This document shows, piece by piece, positions 7,893-16,313 of a stretch of 64,000 nt of DNA. Where the stretch lies: contig NZ_CP133480.1 in NCBI RefSeq assembly GCF_031195445.1, positions 1,054,001 to 1,118,000 of the forward strand, in the 5' to 3' direction. Below the pieces are notes generated by a model. That model was not told the DNA's origin, searched no databases, and saw only the letters and a program-made list of their open reading frames with translations. A program made the position numbers and the translations under genes. Position 1 is the first letter of the stretch; every line of letters begins with the position of its first letter. This DNA is from Acuticoccus sp. MNP-M23 (GTDB taxonomy: Bacteria > Pseudomonadota > Alphaproteobacteria > Rhizobiales > Amorphaceae).

Positions 7893-8801
7893 TCAGCTGG
7901 CGTTGTCCCAGGTTCCGCTTTCCCACAGGGCGCGCAGCCCCTCGCGGTATGTCGGGTAGCGCAGCCTGACGCCAAGCTCACTGCGCAGGCGGGTGTTGGA
8001 AACACGCTTCACGTCGCCGTAGAACGAGCGCGCCATGGGGCTCATGTCCGCTTCGTCGAATGGAATTTCGGGCGGCGGGTCCATCCCCATCAGCCCGGCG
8101 GCGTATTCGATTACGTCCTGCGGCGGTGCGGGCTCATTGTCGGCCACGTTGTAGTAGCGCCGCGCAGGCCGGGCGATCGACGCCACCAGCGTCTGCGCAA
8201 TGTCTTCCACATGAATGCGGTTGAACACCTGACCGGGCTTGATGATCCGCTTGGCGCGGCCTTCCTTGAGCGAAACGAGCGGGCTGCGGCCCGGCCCGTA
8301 AATTCCCGCCAGGCGGAACACGCCAACCGGCACGTCGATCCGCCGGCCGAGCGCGAACCATGCGTCCTCGGCCTCAAGCCGCCAGAGGCCGCGGTCAGCG
8401 GTAGGCACGCACAGTGTCCGCTCGTCCACCACAGCGCCCCCATGGTCGCCATAAACGCCGATGGTGGAGAGATAACCGATCCAAGCAAGGTCCGGCGCGT
8501 TGGCAATATCCCGCTCGAAATGAAAGCGGAACGGATCGCCGCCCGGCCCCGGTCCGGCCGAGACCAGAACATGCGTTGCACTGCGGATCGCTTCGCTGAG
8601 GCTGGGGCTGGACCCGCCGTCATAAACAATGGACCGGATGCCGGACTGGTGCAGCGCATCCGCCTTTTCGGGCGACCGGGTGGTGCCCGTCACCGCCCCT
8701 GGCCGGACCGCGCGCAAGAACGCACGGGCGCTGTAACCGAAGCCGAGGCAGACAAGCCGCATCTCGGGGTGACGTCCGGGCAGTGCCGATTGCTCACTCA
8801 T
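7893..8801 (-). CDS. NAD(P)-dependent SDR, YeeZ-like
   Basis: A 302-residue atypical SDR. The nucleotide-binding motif CLGFGYSARA lies near residue 22, LSTIGVYGDHGG carries the Ser/Tyr region, and FRLAGIYGPGRSPL and FNRIHVEDIA are typical of the NAD-dependent epimerase/dehydratase group that includes YeeZ. The substrate is unknown. The ATG at 8801 overlaps the queG stop (ATGA), indicating translational coupling; an ATG at 8810 is also in frame. It is the last gene of the GST-queG-SDR operon. Confidence 0.75.
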   Translation of the reverse strand: MSEQSALPGRHPEMRLVCLGFGYSARAFLRAVRPGAVTGTTRSPEKADALHQSGIRSIVYDGGSSPSLSEAIRSATHVLVSAGPGPGGDPFRFHFERDIANAPDLAWIGYLSTIGVYGDHGGAVVDERTLCVPTADRGLWRLEAEDAWFALGRRIDVPVGVFRLAGIYGPGRSPLVSLKEGRAKRIIKPGQVFNRIHVEDIAQTLVASIARPARRYYNVADNEPAPPQDVIEYAAGLMGMDPPPEIPFDEADMSPMARSFYGDVKRVSNTRLRSELGVRLRYPTYREGLRALWESGTWDNAS

Positions 8802-9934
8802 AAGTCCCATTCCGCGCGCACCATAGCGTCGCGCTCCCGCCCCAGCGCCTCATCCGCCAGACGGCGGAGCGGCGCGTCGTCCAAAGTCTGCCGCGCGGCC
8901 CACGCTGCCGCGGCACGCACTTGCGGCGCCTCGTCTGCCACCCGCTCGCTTATCAGCTCCGCGTAGTCGTCCGACTGCGCGTTGCCCACCGCAACCATCA
9001 CGTTGCGCACGAAGCGCTCGCGGCCCAGCCGTTTCACCGGCGTGCCCGCATAGCGCTTGCGGAAGGCTGCATCGTCCAGCCGTCCGAGTTCCTGCAACGG
9101 CGCGGGGCCTTCACGGGGGGCAAACTGCATTTCTGCCGAAGCCTTTGCAAACCGGTTCCACGGGCAGACGGCCAGACAGTCGTCGCACCCAAAGATCCGG
9201 TTGCCCATTGCGCGGCGGAACGCAACAGGGATCATCTCTCGCGCTTCGATTGTCAGATATGCAATGCAACGTCGAGCATCCAGGCGGTATGGTGCCGGAA
9301 ATGCGTCCGTCGGGCACACATCGAGGCACCGGCGGCACGACCCGCAACGATCTGCATGGGCAGGGTCGGGCTCCAGCTCCAACGTGGTGAACAGCGCGCC
9401 AAGAAACAGCCAGGACCCGTAATGGCGGGAGACGAGGTTGGTGTGCTTGCCCTGCCAGCCGAGCCCGGCTGCCGCCGCCAGCGGTTTTTCCATCACCGGC
9501 GCGGTGTCCACAAACACCTTAACGTCGCCGCCAAACCGGGAGACCAGCCGCTGGGCCAGTGTCTTCATCCGGCCCTTCATCACGTCGTGATAGTCGCGCC
9601 CGCGGGCGTAGACCGAGACGACACCGCGGTCCGTGTGCGCCAGATCGTCGAGCGGGTTGTCCTCGGGGCCGTAATTTTGCGCCAGCATCACCACCGACCG
9701 GACTTCCGGCCACAGGGCCTGCGGATGCTTGCGGCGGTCTGCGGTGTCCTTCAGCCAGGCCATTTCGCCGTGCTCGCCGGCGCCGACCATGTCAGCCAGC
9801 CGTCCGCCGGGCGCGTCGCCAAAGGCCGTGAGGTCGGCAACGGCGGCATCGTCGAACCCGGCGGCCCTCGCCTCCTTTACAATGAAGGCCTTGGCGGCGT
9901 CGGCGCGGGAATTTTCAGAAATCGAGGTCGGCAT
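8798..9934 (-). CDS. queG: Epoxyqueuosine reductase QueG
   Basis: Reduces epoxyqueuosine to queuosine in tRNA wobble positions, using cobalamin and two [4Fe-4S] clusters. The 378-residue product shows the ferredoxin-like cluster motifs CGSCRRCLDVCPT and CDDCLAVCPWNRF, the cobalamin-domain segment PVMEKPLAAAAGLGWQGK, and a C-terminal HEAT-like part. I chose the ATG at 9934 (MPTSISENS); an ATG six codons earlier is possible. Either start overlaps the end of the glutathione transferase gene, so these genes are co-transcribed. Confidence 0.93.
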   Translation of the reverse strand: MPTSISENSRADAAKAFIVKEARAAGFDDAAVADLTAFGDAPGGRLADMVGAGEHGEMAWLKDTADRRKHPQALWPEVRSVVMLAQNYGPEDNPLDDLAHTDRGVVSVYARGRDYHDVMKGRMKTLAQRLVSRFGGDVKVFVDTAPVMEKPLAAAAGLGWQGKHTNLVSRHYGSWLFLGALFTTLELEPDPAHADRCGSCRRCLDVCPTDAFPAPYRLDARRCIAYLTIEAREMIPVAFRRAMGNRIFGCDDCLAVCPWNRFAKASAEMQFAPREGPAPLQELGRLDDAAFRKRYAGTPVKRLGRERFVRNVMVAVGNAQSDDYAELISERVADEAPQVRAAAAWAARQTLDDAPLRRLADEALGRERDAMVRAEWDL

Positions 9935-10604
9935 AATGCGGCGCTGGTGCAACCAGGCGCGCCTTGTCGGACAGAAGGGGGCGGAACGAGGGACGCGATT
10001 TCAGCTTCTGATACCAGGCCTTGACCGCCGGGTCCGCCTGCCACGGGGCTTCGCCCAGATAATCGACCACCGAAAGCGCAGCGCCCGCTGCAAGGTCGGC
10101 AAAGGTGAACTGGTCGCCCGCCAGCCAGTTCCGGCTCATGGCGAGCGAGCCGATATAGTGGAAATGGCTCACCGCATTTTGCCGCGCGATCCGGAGCGCG
10201 GACGAATCGGGCGCCCCGCCGCCCTTCTTGTTGGGAATTTCCAGCTTGAGAATGCGCTCGGTCACGATGGGGCCGGACACCTCGTCCTCGAACTTCTGCG
10301 TGAACCAGTTCACGAGGCGGCGCACCTCTGCGCGGTGGAACGGGTCGGCCGGCATCAGCCGATGGCCGGGCCGTCCGTCGCCATAACGCTCGTCGACATA
10401 TTCCATCAGCACGGCAGCGCCGCAGATCGGGCCGCGGTCGCCGTCGAACGCCATGGGCAGCGTCATTCCCGGATTGACGGCCACGAATTGCGGCCGCTCG
10501 TCCCAGAATGGCTCGACCACAAGCTCCTGCTCCAGCGCATGTTCGGCCAGAACGAGCCGTGCGAAGCGACACGGTGCAAGAAAGGGGTGATGGTGAACGA
10601 TCAT
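9915..10604 (-). CDS. Glutathione S-transferase family protein
   Basis: A 229-residue GST-fold protein. The N-terminal thioredoxin-like domain begins MIVHHHPFLAPCRFARLVLAE, split here after LAPC, with NPGMTLPMAF (the cis-Pro region) and GAAVLMEYVD (the Glu/Ser glutathione-binding region). The C-terminal helical domain contains DQFTFADLAAG. It is first in an operon with queG and an SDR, as in many Rhizobiales. The ATG at 10604 is preferred over an upstream one at 10640 because it gives the family N-terminus. Confidence 0.8.
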   Translation of the reverse strand: MIVHHHPFLAPCRFARLVLAEHALEQELVVEPFWDERPQFVAVNPGMTLPMAFDGDRGPICGAAVLMEYVDERYGDGRPGHRLMPADPFHRAEVRRLVNWFTQKFEDEVSGPIVTERILKLEIPNKKGGGAPDSSALRIARQNAVSHFHYIGSLAMSRNWLAGDQFTFADLAAGAALSVVDYLGEAPWQADPAVKAWYQKLKSRPSFRPLLSDKARLVAPAPHYADLDF

Positions 10605-10779
10605 CGAGAAATGCCTGACACCCTGAATGCCCTCGCGCAAGACGGGACGGGAGAACCCTAGTCGCGCGTTGGTAAGGCGAGGTTAACTGCAGCCGGACGA
10701 AGGCGTAAGGGCTTGCCATCCGTTCGCGATCGATCCGGCACGCTGTATACTGGCGCCAGCCGCTCCATAGGAGATCTTT

Positions 10780-11586
10780 TTGGAAAACGAAACCATCGCT
10801 TCGGCGTTGCTGCTCGGCGTCGTGGAGGGATTGACGGAGTTCATCCCCGTCTCATCCACCGGCCACGTCCTGCTCCTGGGAGAGCTGATCGGCTTCAAGT
10901 CCACCGGCAAGACATTCGAGGTGCTGATCCAGCTTGGTGCCATCTGCGCTATTCTGACGGTCTACACCGCACGCCTCACGCGCATTGCATTCGCCATGCC
11001 GCACGATCCGGCGGCACGGCGCTTTGCCGCGGGCATCATCCTCGCGTTCCTTCCGGCCGCGGCCGCCGGGGTGCTCCTGCACGACTTCATCAAGACCGTG
11101 CTGTTCGAGACGCCGGTGCTGATCTGCTCGACGCTGATCATCGGCGGTGTCCTGCTGCTGCTGGTCGACCGGCGTGCCCCCACGCCGCGCTATCATGACG
11201 CGACGAAGTACCCGTTGTGGCTGGCCCTTGCGATCGGCTGCTTCCAGATGCTGGCGCTGATCCCGGGCATGTCGCGCTCCGGCTCTACCATTGCCGGCGC
11301 CCTGCTCCTACGGGCGGACAAGCGGTCGGCGGCGGAGTTCTCCTTTTTCCTCGCCATCCCCACCATGACCGGCGCGTTCGCCTACGACCTTTACGCCAAC
11401 CGCAACGTGCTTTCGGTGGATGACGTGACCATCATCGCCATCGGCTTTGTGGCGGCGTTCGTGTCAGCGCTGTTTGTGGTGCGCAGGCTCCTGGACTTTG
11501 TGTCCCGCCACGGCTTCGCACCGTTTGCATGGTGGCGCATCGTGGTGGGCACGCTCGGCCTCGCGCTGATCCACTACGGGAGCTGA
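10780..11586 (+). CDS. uppP: Undecaprenyl-diphosphate phosphatase (BacA/UppP)
   Basis: Integral membrane phosphatase that recycles the lipid carrier for peptidoglycan and other surface polymers; extra copies give bacitracin resistance. The 268-residue product carries both family motifs, [14 protein letters not shown] (about residues 13-26) and [16 protein letters not shown] (about 166-181), and about seven membrane segments. The start is TTG at 10780, with AGGAG at 10769-10773 placed six bases upstream. It stands between divergent and convergent neighbours, so it is probably transcribed alone. Confidence 0.93.
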   Translation: MENETIASALLLGVVEGLTEFIPVSSTGHVLLLGELIGFKSTGKTFEVLIQLGAICAILTVYTARLTRIAFAMPHDPAARRFAAGIILAFLPAAAAGVLLHDFIKTVLFETPVLICSTLIIGGVLLLLVDRRAPTPRYHDATKYPLWLALAIGCFQMLALIPGMSRSGSTIAGALLLRADKRSAAEFSFFLAIPTMTGAFAYDLYANRNVLSVDDVTIIAIGFVAAFVSALFVVRRLLDFVSRHGFAPFAWWRIVVGTLGLALIHYGS

Positions 11587-11615
11587 AGCGGCCCCCGCAG
11601 CCTGTTGCGCCGCTG

Positions 11616-12590
11616 TCAGGCGGCGCTGCCCGGCTCGGCGAACTGACCGTGGCGGCGGAACACCCAGAGATAGCTGGGCAGGATCGACGCCAGCGCCCGC
11701 GGCTCCATATCCGCCGCCTTGAAGGTGCGTCCTTCTGATATCGCCGCGTCGCTGACCACATTGTCGTGGCCGAGCATGGTGATCTGGTCTTCCGTGATTG
11801 GCGGATTGGGCAGGATCGACAGCGCCTTCGCCTGGAGCCGCGCAATGCCCTCCGGCATGGCGACCACACGCCGCTTCTGCCGCGTCACCTCGAGCATCTG
11901 CTCCATCAGCTCGCGGAAGGTGCGAATCTCGGGGCCGCCCAGCTCGTAGGTTGTCCCGGCGGGAATGCGGCCTTCCACGGCCGCAGCCGTGAACGCTGCC
12001 ACATCGCCCACATAAACCGGCTGGAAGCGCGTATCGGGCGAGATCACCGGCACGAACGGCATGCGCTTCGCCATCCCGGCAAAACGGTTGAAGAACTGGT
12101 CTTCCGGCCCGAACAGGATCGACGGGCGAATGGTGATTGCCTGGCCCGCCATTGCCTCATGCGCCGACCGCTCACCGGCGGCCTTGGTCCGGGCGTAGAC
12201 GCTCTCGCTCTCGGCATCGGCGCCGAGGGCGGACATCTGGATCAGCCGTGTGGCCCCCGAAGCCGCTGCCGCATCCGCGATGTTGCGCGCACCTTCCGCC
12301 TGGACGCCCTCGAAGGACTGCTTGCCCCCTTCCGCCAGGATTCCGACGAGGTTCACCACCACGTCGGCGTGAGCAACCGCGGCGCGGACGCTGTCCACGT
12401 GGCGCACGTTGGCGAAGACGGGCTTGATCTGCCCGACCCCGCCCATCGGTTGCAGGTGACCCACCAGGTCCGGACGGCGGACGGCGACGCGCACGCGCCA
12501 ACCGGACTTTGCGAGGGCGCGCACCAGATAGCGCCCCACAAACCCCGAGCCTCCGAACACTGTGACGAGCTTAGTAGCCTTGCGCTCCAT
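11616..12590 (-). CDS. Complex I NDUFA9-like SDR family protein
   Basis: A 324-residue atypical SDR starting MERKATKLVTVFGGSGFVGR (NAD-binding GGSGFVG near residue 14), with VNLVGILAEGGKQSFEGVQ, SALGADAESESVYARTKAAGE and ITIRPSILFGPEDQFFNRF. These match the NDUFA9/NADH-ubiquinone-oxidoreductase-associated group common in alphaproteobacteria. The role is probably linked to complex I or quinone metabolism, but no direct evidence is in the sequence. The ATG at 12590 is used; longer in-frame extensions run through the tRNA gene and are not real. Confidence 0.8.
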   Translation of the reverse strand: MERKATKLVTVFGGSGFVGRYLVRALAKSGWRVRVAVRRPDLVGHLQPMGGVGQIKPVFANVRHVDSVRAAVAHADVVVNLVGILAEGGKQSFEGVQAEGARNIADAAAASGATRLIQMSALGADAESESVYARTKAAGERSAHEAMAGQAITIRPSILFGPEDQFFNRFAGMAKRMPFVPVISPDTRFQPVYVGDVAAFTAAAVEGRIPAGTTYELGGPEIRTFRELMEQMLEVTRQKRRVVAMPEGIARLQAKALSILPNPPITEDQITMLGHDNVVSDAAISEGRTFKAADMEPRALASILPSYLWVFRRHGQFAEPGSAA

Positions 12591-12731
12591 GGCGTGACCG
12601 ATCTCTTGCATTCCCCGCCCATGGGTTAGGGCGCCGCGGCGCGAAGCGCAATGTTTTGCACCATCAACATCGCCGCAGCCTTGCCTGACGGTGCGTATCC
12701 ACAATGTTTCGCAGCATGGCTGCAACAGCCG

Positions 12732-12760
12732 TTGACATTCCACGCGCGACCCAATACCCA
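12732..12760 (+). promoter_or_regulatory. Promoter of tRNA-Leu
   Basis: A perfect TTGACA at 12732-12737 is followed after 17 bases by TACCCA (12755-12760), or after 15 by AATACC. The mature tRNA begins 19 bases downstream, a normal distance for a tRNA promoter. Confidence 0.55.
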
Positions 12761-12778
12761 GCGGCTTCCGACGCAAAT

Positions 12779-12863
12779 GCCCAGGTGGCGGAATTGGTAG
12801 ACGCGCACGGTTCAGGTCCGTGTGCCGCAAGGCGTGGAGGTTCGAGTCCTCTCCTGGGCACCA
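12779..12863 (+). tRNA. tRNA-Leu (anticodon CAG)
   Basis: An 85-base class II tRNA with encoded CCA. The acceptor stem GCCCAGG pairs with CCTGGGC, the D arm contains AATTGGTAGACG, the anticodon stem CACGG/CCGTG holds the loop TTCAGGT with CAG at 12813-12815, there is a long variable arm, and the T arm contains GGTTCGAGTCC. Five T follow the CCA. It is the integration target of the neighbouring decayed element. Confidence 0.97.
12841..12863 (+). other. Probable attachment site (tRNA-Leu 3' end)
   Basis: A P4-type tyrosine integrase relic reads away from this tRNA, starting about 110 bases behind it. P4-like integrases insert at tRNA 3' ends, so the T-arm/acceptor end is the likely attL. I did not find a second copy of these 20-odd bases elsewhere in the window, so the other boundary is unknown or eroded. 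Confidence 0.5.
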
Positions 12864-12973
12864 TTTTTCCGTCCTGCACCGTTTCAGGTTTTCCGAAACA
12901 TCCCACGGACCCCGGAAGTTTGGCATCCGGCTAAAACGACAGCGTGCGCCGGAGGGTGCTGCCAGCCAGCGAC

Positions 12974-14180
12974 ATGTTGGTATATTTGTTGGCATCGAAA
13001 CCAACGCCAACAGCCACCGACACCGCTATCCGGAATTCCAATCCAACCGCTCGAACGGTGAAGCTATCGGACGGCGGCGGCCTGTACCTCCAGGTCAAAA
13101 GAATGGAAGCCGCCTCTGGTGGATGAATAATCGGCTTGATAAGCGCCAGAAGACCGTGGCGTTCGGCTCCTATCCCGCTATCAGCCTTGCGGAGGCACGA
13201 GCCCGCCGCGACGAAGCCAAACAGCTGCTGGCCAAGGACATCGATCCCGGCGAGCACGCGAAGCGCGAGCGGGCACAGCGAACCCTCGATACCAACACCT
13301 TCGGCGCCATCGCCGAGGAGCTCTGATTAAGCGCGCGAAAAATGGCCTATCCTAAGTCACGCTCGGGAAGGCACGCTGGCTCCTTGAGTTTGCGCGCGCC
13401 GAATTGTGGACTCGGAAAATCACAGAAATCAGCGCTGCCGACATCCTTGCAGTTCTTCGAAAGGTTGAAGCTCGCGGGACCCATGAAACTGCAAACCGTC
13501 TGCGCTCAATGGTCGGGCGGGTTTTTCGGTATGCGATCTCAACCGCTCGCGTCGAAGACGATCCCATATTGGCGCTGCGCGGCGCCCTGGTTACGCCAAC
13601 GGTCACCAACAGGGCAGCGATCACAAACGTCGGTCGGATCCGGACGCTGATGAAGCGGGTGACGGAATACGGAGGACAACCAACAGTCCGGACTGCGCTC
13701 CTCCTGATGGCTTATCTCTACCCTCGCCCCGGCGAGCTCCGGGCGGCGAGTTGGTCGGAGTTCGACCTCGAACAAGGGATATGGACGATCCCGGCGGGGA
13801 GGACGAAGATGCGCCGGGAGCATCGGAAACCACCGGATGATGAACCACTCGCCCTCCTAAGCGACCTCCGGACTTTAACAGGGCATGGCGATCTCGTGTT
13901 CCCTTCTCTGACCTCATCATTCCGGCCGATTAGCGAAAACACGATGACCGGAGCCCTTCGCCGAATGGGCTACACCTCCAATGACATGACCGCCCATGGC
14001 TTCAGGGCAACAGCCAGCACGCTCCTCAATGAAAGCGGTTTATGGTCACCTGACGCGATTGAACGCGAACTCGGCCACGTCGAAATCAACGCCGTGAGAC
14101 GGGCGTATAATCGAGCTGATGATTGGGATAAGCGACGAGAGATGGCAAAATGGTTTAGCGCTTTGCACACGGGACTAGTG
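12974..14180 (+). pseudogene. P4-type tyrosine integrase, frameshifted
   Basis: Remnant of a phage/island integrase. The N-terminal arm-binding domain reads DTAIRNSNPTARTVKLSDG in one frame, shifts at about 13098 to a second frame (GSRLWWMNNRLDKRQKTVAF, then FGSYPAISLAEARARRDEAK), meets a stop near 13326, and continues in a third frame from about 13363. That third frame holds the whole catalytic domain, including YPRPGELRAASW, HGFRATAS, ERELGHVE and the nucleophile Tyr in RRAYNRADDW. The catalytic residues are intact but at least two frameshifts break the gene, so it cannot give a full-length enzyme. It follows the tRNA-Leu directly. Confidence 0.88.
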
Positions 14181-14309
14181 GATTGCTCGCAACGAAAGAT
14201 CCCCGTTCTGGGATTCCATTGCGCTGGGATTGGTGCGAGTCTGTGGGGGGCGCACCTGCATCTCGTTCGCGGTTTCCGCTCGCGCCGCCAAGTGACTTGA
14301 AGCGATCGT

Positions 14310-14960
14310 CGTCGATCCGAAGAGCCCGCAGATGCACGTCTGACGGGCTCGGGTCATTCTTCTCAGCGGTCGTGGTGCGGGGACGAACGCGATTGTCGCC
14401 GAGACGGCCAGGTCCGAGCACTGCGTCTGGCGCTGGCAGGAGCGTTTCATGCGCGAGGGCGTTGATGGTCTTCTTTATGACAAGTCGCGCTCGCCCGGCA
14501 TTGACCGCTTCCCGCCAACGATGTGGCAGAGATCGTTCGCCTGACCCACGAAGAGCCCCTGCACGAGGCGACCCATAGGACGCTGCAGGCGATGGCCAGA
14601 GCGGCCGGTGTCGCCGCCTCGACGGTGCAAGGGGATCTGCAAGGCGCATGTCCTCAGCCCCCACCGTTGGCGGGCATTTCAGCTGTCCAGAGACCCGGTG
14701 TTCGGCGAGAAGCTCACCGACATCGTCGCCCTGTATGTCGCGCCCCCGGCGCATGCAGTCGTGCTGTCAATCGACGAGAAGAGCCAGATCCACGCGCTCG
14801 ATCGTACCCAGCCCGGCCTGCCGATGAAGAAGGGTCGCGCCGGGACGATGACCCACGATTACAAGCGGCACGGAACGACGACGCTGTTTGCCGCGCTCAA
14901 CATGCTCGATGGCGCCGTCACCACAAACGCCACGTTCGATCTTTCGAAGATCCGTAATTC
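14310..14960 (+). pseudogene. IS630-family transposase remnant
   Basis: Fragments in three frames together resemble an IS630 transposase: VWRWQERFMREGVDGLL (about 14428-14478), [17 protein letters not shown] (from 14525), then [20 protein letters not shown] and [18 protein letters not shown] (about 14758-14903). The DEK-type first catalytic Asp region is visible, but the part after NMLDGAV is replaced by unrelated sequence, so the C-terminal DDE residues are gone. Two frameshifts and the truncation mark it as dead. The insertion may also have cut off the integrase C-terminus near 14180. Confidence 0.85.
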
Positions 14961-15299
14961 CATCAGGGCCCGATTTGATGCCACGTTTGTTGACGTAGTT
15001 GTTCGGCGAGAACTTCCCTTTAGGGCCCAAGGAGGGCCGGCAAATCGAATAACGTCGCTCGCAATCGGTCGGGGGGAATCGGCCAAGCTGGGCATGGCCG
15101 CTTCCCCCAACCCATCGCAAGCACGCGGCCCGACAAGTACCGATCCTCATGAAAAATTTTAAGCTGGTTTCCGGCCAATGCCTTCTGGCCATAGAGGATC
15201 GTGTCGCGCTGGGCCTCGAAGTCCTGAAAGAGGTTTTGGGCGCTTCGAACCCGATGGTCCTGAAATTTGTGCAGGGGCAAGTTCACACGCAAGCCTGCA
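14961..15299. other. Unassigned stretch between IS630 remnant and sugar locus
   Basis: About 340 bases with short open frames on both strands, none with a recognised family, good start signal or matching codon pattern. It is probably insertion-element or island debris. The stop of the minus-strand binding-protein gene bounds it on the right. Confidence 0.4.
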
Positions 15300-16310
15300 T
15301 CACGCCGCGGGTTTTGGAGTTGGAGCAAACGAATGTTTTTCCAGAATCTGCGAGCGCCAAACCGTCTGATAGCTTTCGGCCACGTTTTCCCTTGTCACCG
15401 GGAGCCCTGGCAGCGCGATCCAGTGCGGGACCGCAACGCCCAGAAGCGACTGGATCACGGTCTCGGCGGCCGCGACGCCCTGGCGGAACGGCTCCTGCGC
15501 GGCAATGCCGACGATCTGCCGGCCACGCGCCAGGCAGATCGCAGCGTCACGACCAAGATCCACCGTGGTGACGGGAATGTCGTACCCGGCCGCCTCGAAC
15601 GCATGGATTGCGGCCAAAGCTGGCGTATCCCAGACGACGAACAGTCCTGCAATCGCCGGGCTGGCGTCGATGAAAGCGCGTGTGGTCTCGCCCACCGCAT
15701 CCAGCGACGGAAAGCGGATCATGCGGACCGTCAGGTCGGGGCGGTTCGCGATCATCCAGCGCCTGAAGGCAATCTCGCGTTCGTTGGATGAATAAAAATC
15801 GATGCCATACGTCATCAGCCCGATTTCGCTGCCGGTTGCGACATGGGGAGACAGAAGCTCGGCGCAGATCAGGCCGAGCCCGAAATTGTCCGCGGATATG
15901 AACGAGGTGTAGTCGGTGCCAGGCAGCAGCCCGGTTGGCACGTTTTCCTGCAGGAAAAGCCGGATGCCGGCGCGAGACACGCAACGGTGCGCCTCGGCAA
16001 CGGACGCGTTCGCAACCGGGATGGAGATGATCGCATCGAGTGGCTCGTTGCTCAGCCTCTGCAGGGCATTGCTCTGGGCGTCCGCCCGGAAGCCGCAGTC
16101 GACGACCTCGTTCACGACGACGGCGCTGTCGCCGAATGTGCCAACCATGCCCGTCAACTGCTGCCGGGACCAGTCGCTGTCGTTGGTGTGCAACACCACG
16201 GCCACGCGGAACCGCCGTTCGCGCGCCGCAGCAATGTCGGACGGGGTGAGAGATTTCCAGGCTGGCGAAACCGCGCGCTCGCCGTGCGGGCCCAATCCGG
16301 TTATCGGCAT
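15300..16310 (-). CDS. Signal-less periplasmic-binding-protein-like protein (cytoplasmic sugar sensor?)
   Basis: A 336-residue type I periplasmic-binding-protein fold without any signal peptide or lipobox; the N-terminus is hydrophilic. It aligns from end to end with the exported binding protein at 18815-19936: NDSDWSRQQLTGM against NDWSRAQVEGM, ISADNFGLGLICAELL against VSADNYGNGVASAHLM, and LPGLPVTRENVAES against LPALPVTKDNLLDA. It has no DNA-binding domain of its own. It lies three bases after the ROK regulator gene, in the same operon. I infer that it binds the same ligand inside the cell and partners the regulator. It could also be a relic whose signal sequence was lost. Confidence 0.75.
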   Translation of the reverse strand: MPITGLGPHGERAVSPAWKSLTPSDIAAARERRFRVAVVLHTNDSDWSRQQLTGMVGTFGDSAVVVNEVVDCGFRADAQSNALQRLSNEPLDAIISIPVANASVAEAHRCVSRAGIRLFLQENVPTGLLPGTDYTSFISADNFGLGLICAELLSPHVATGSEIGLMTYGIDFYSSNEREIAFRRWMIANRPDLTVRMIRFPSLDAVGETTRAFIDASPAIAGLFVVWDTPALAAIHAFEAAGYDIPVTTVDLGRDAAICLARGRQIVGIAAQEPFRQGVAAAETVIQSLLGVAVPHWIALPGLPVTRENVAESYQTVWRSQILEKHSFAPTPKPAA

Positions 16311-16313
16311 GGC

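Noticed and set aside
12591-13010. N-terminal extension of the NDUFA9-like SDR
   Set aside because: It would run through the tRNA-Leu gene in antisense and has no family similarity.
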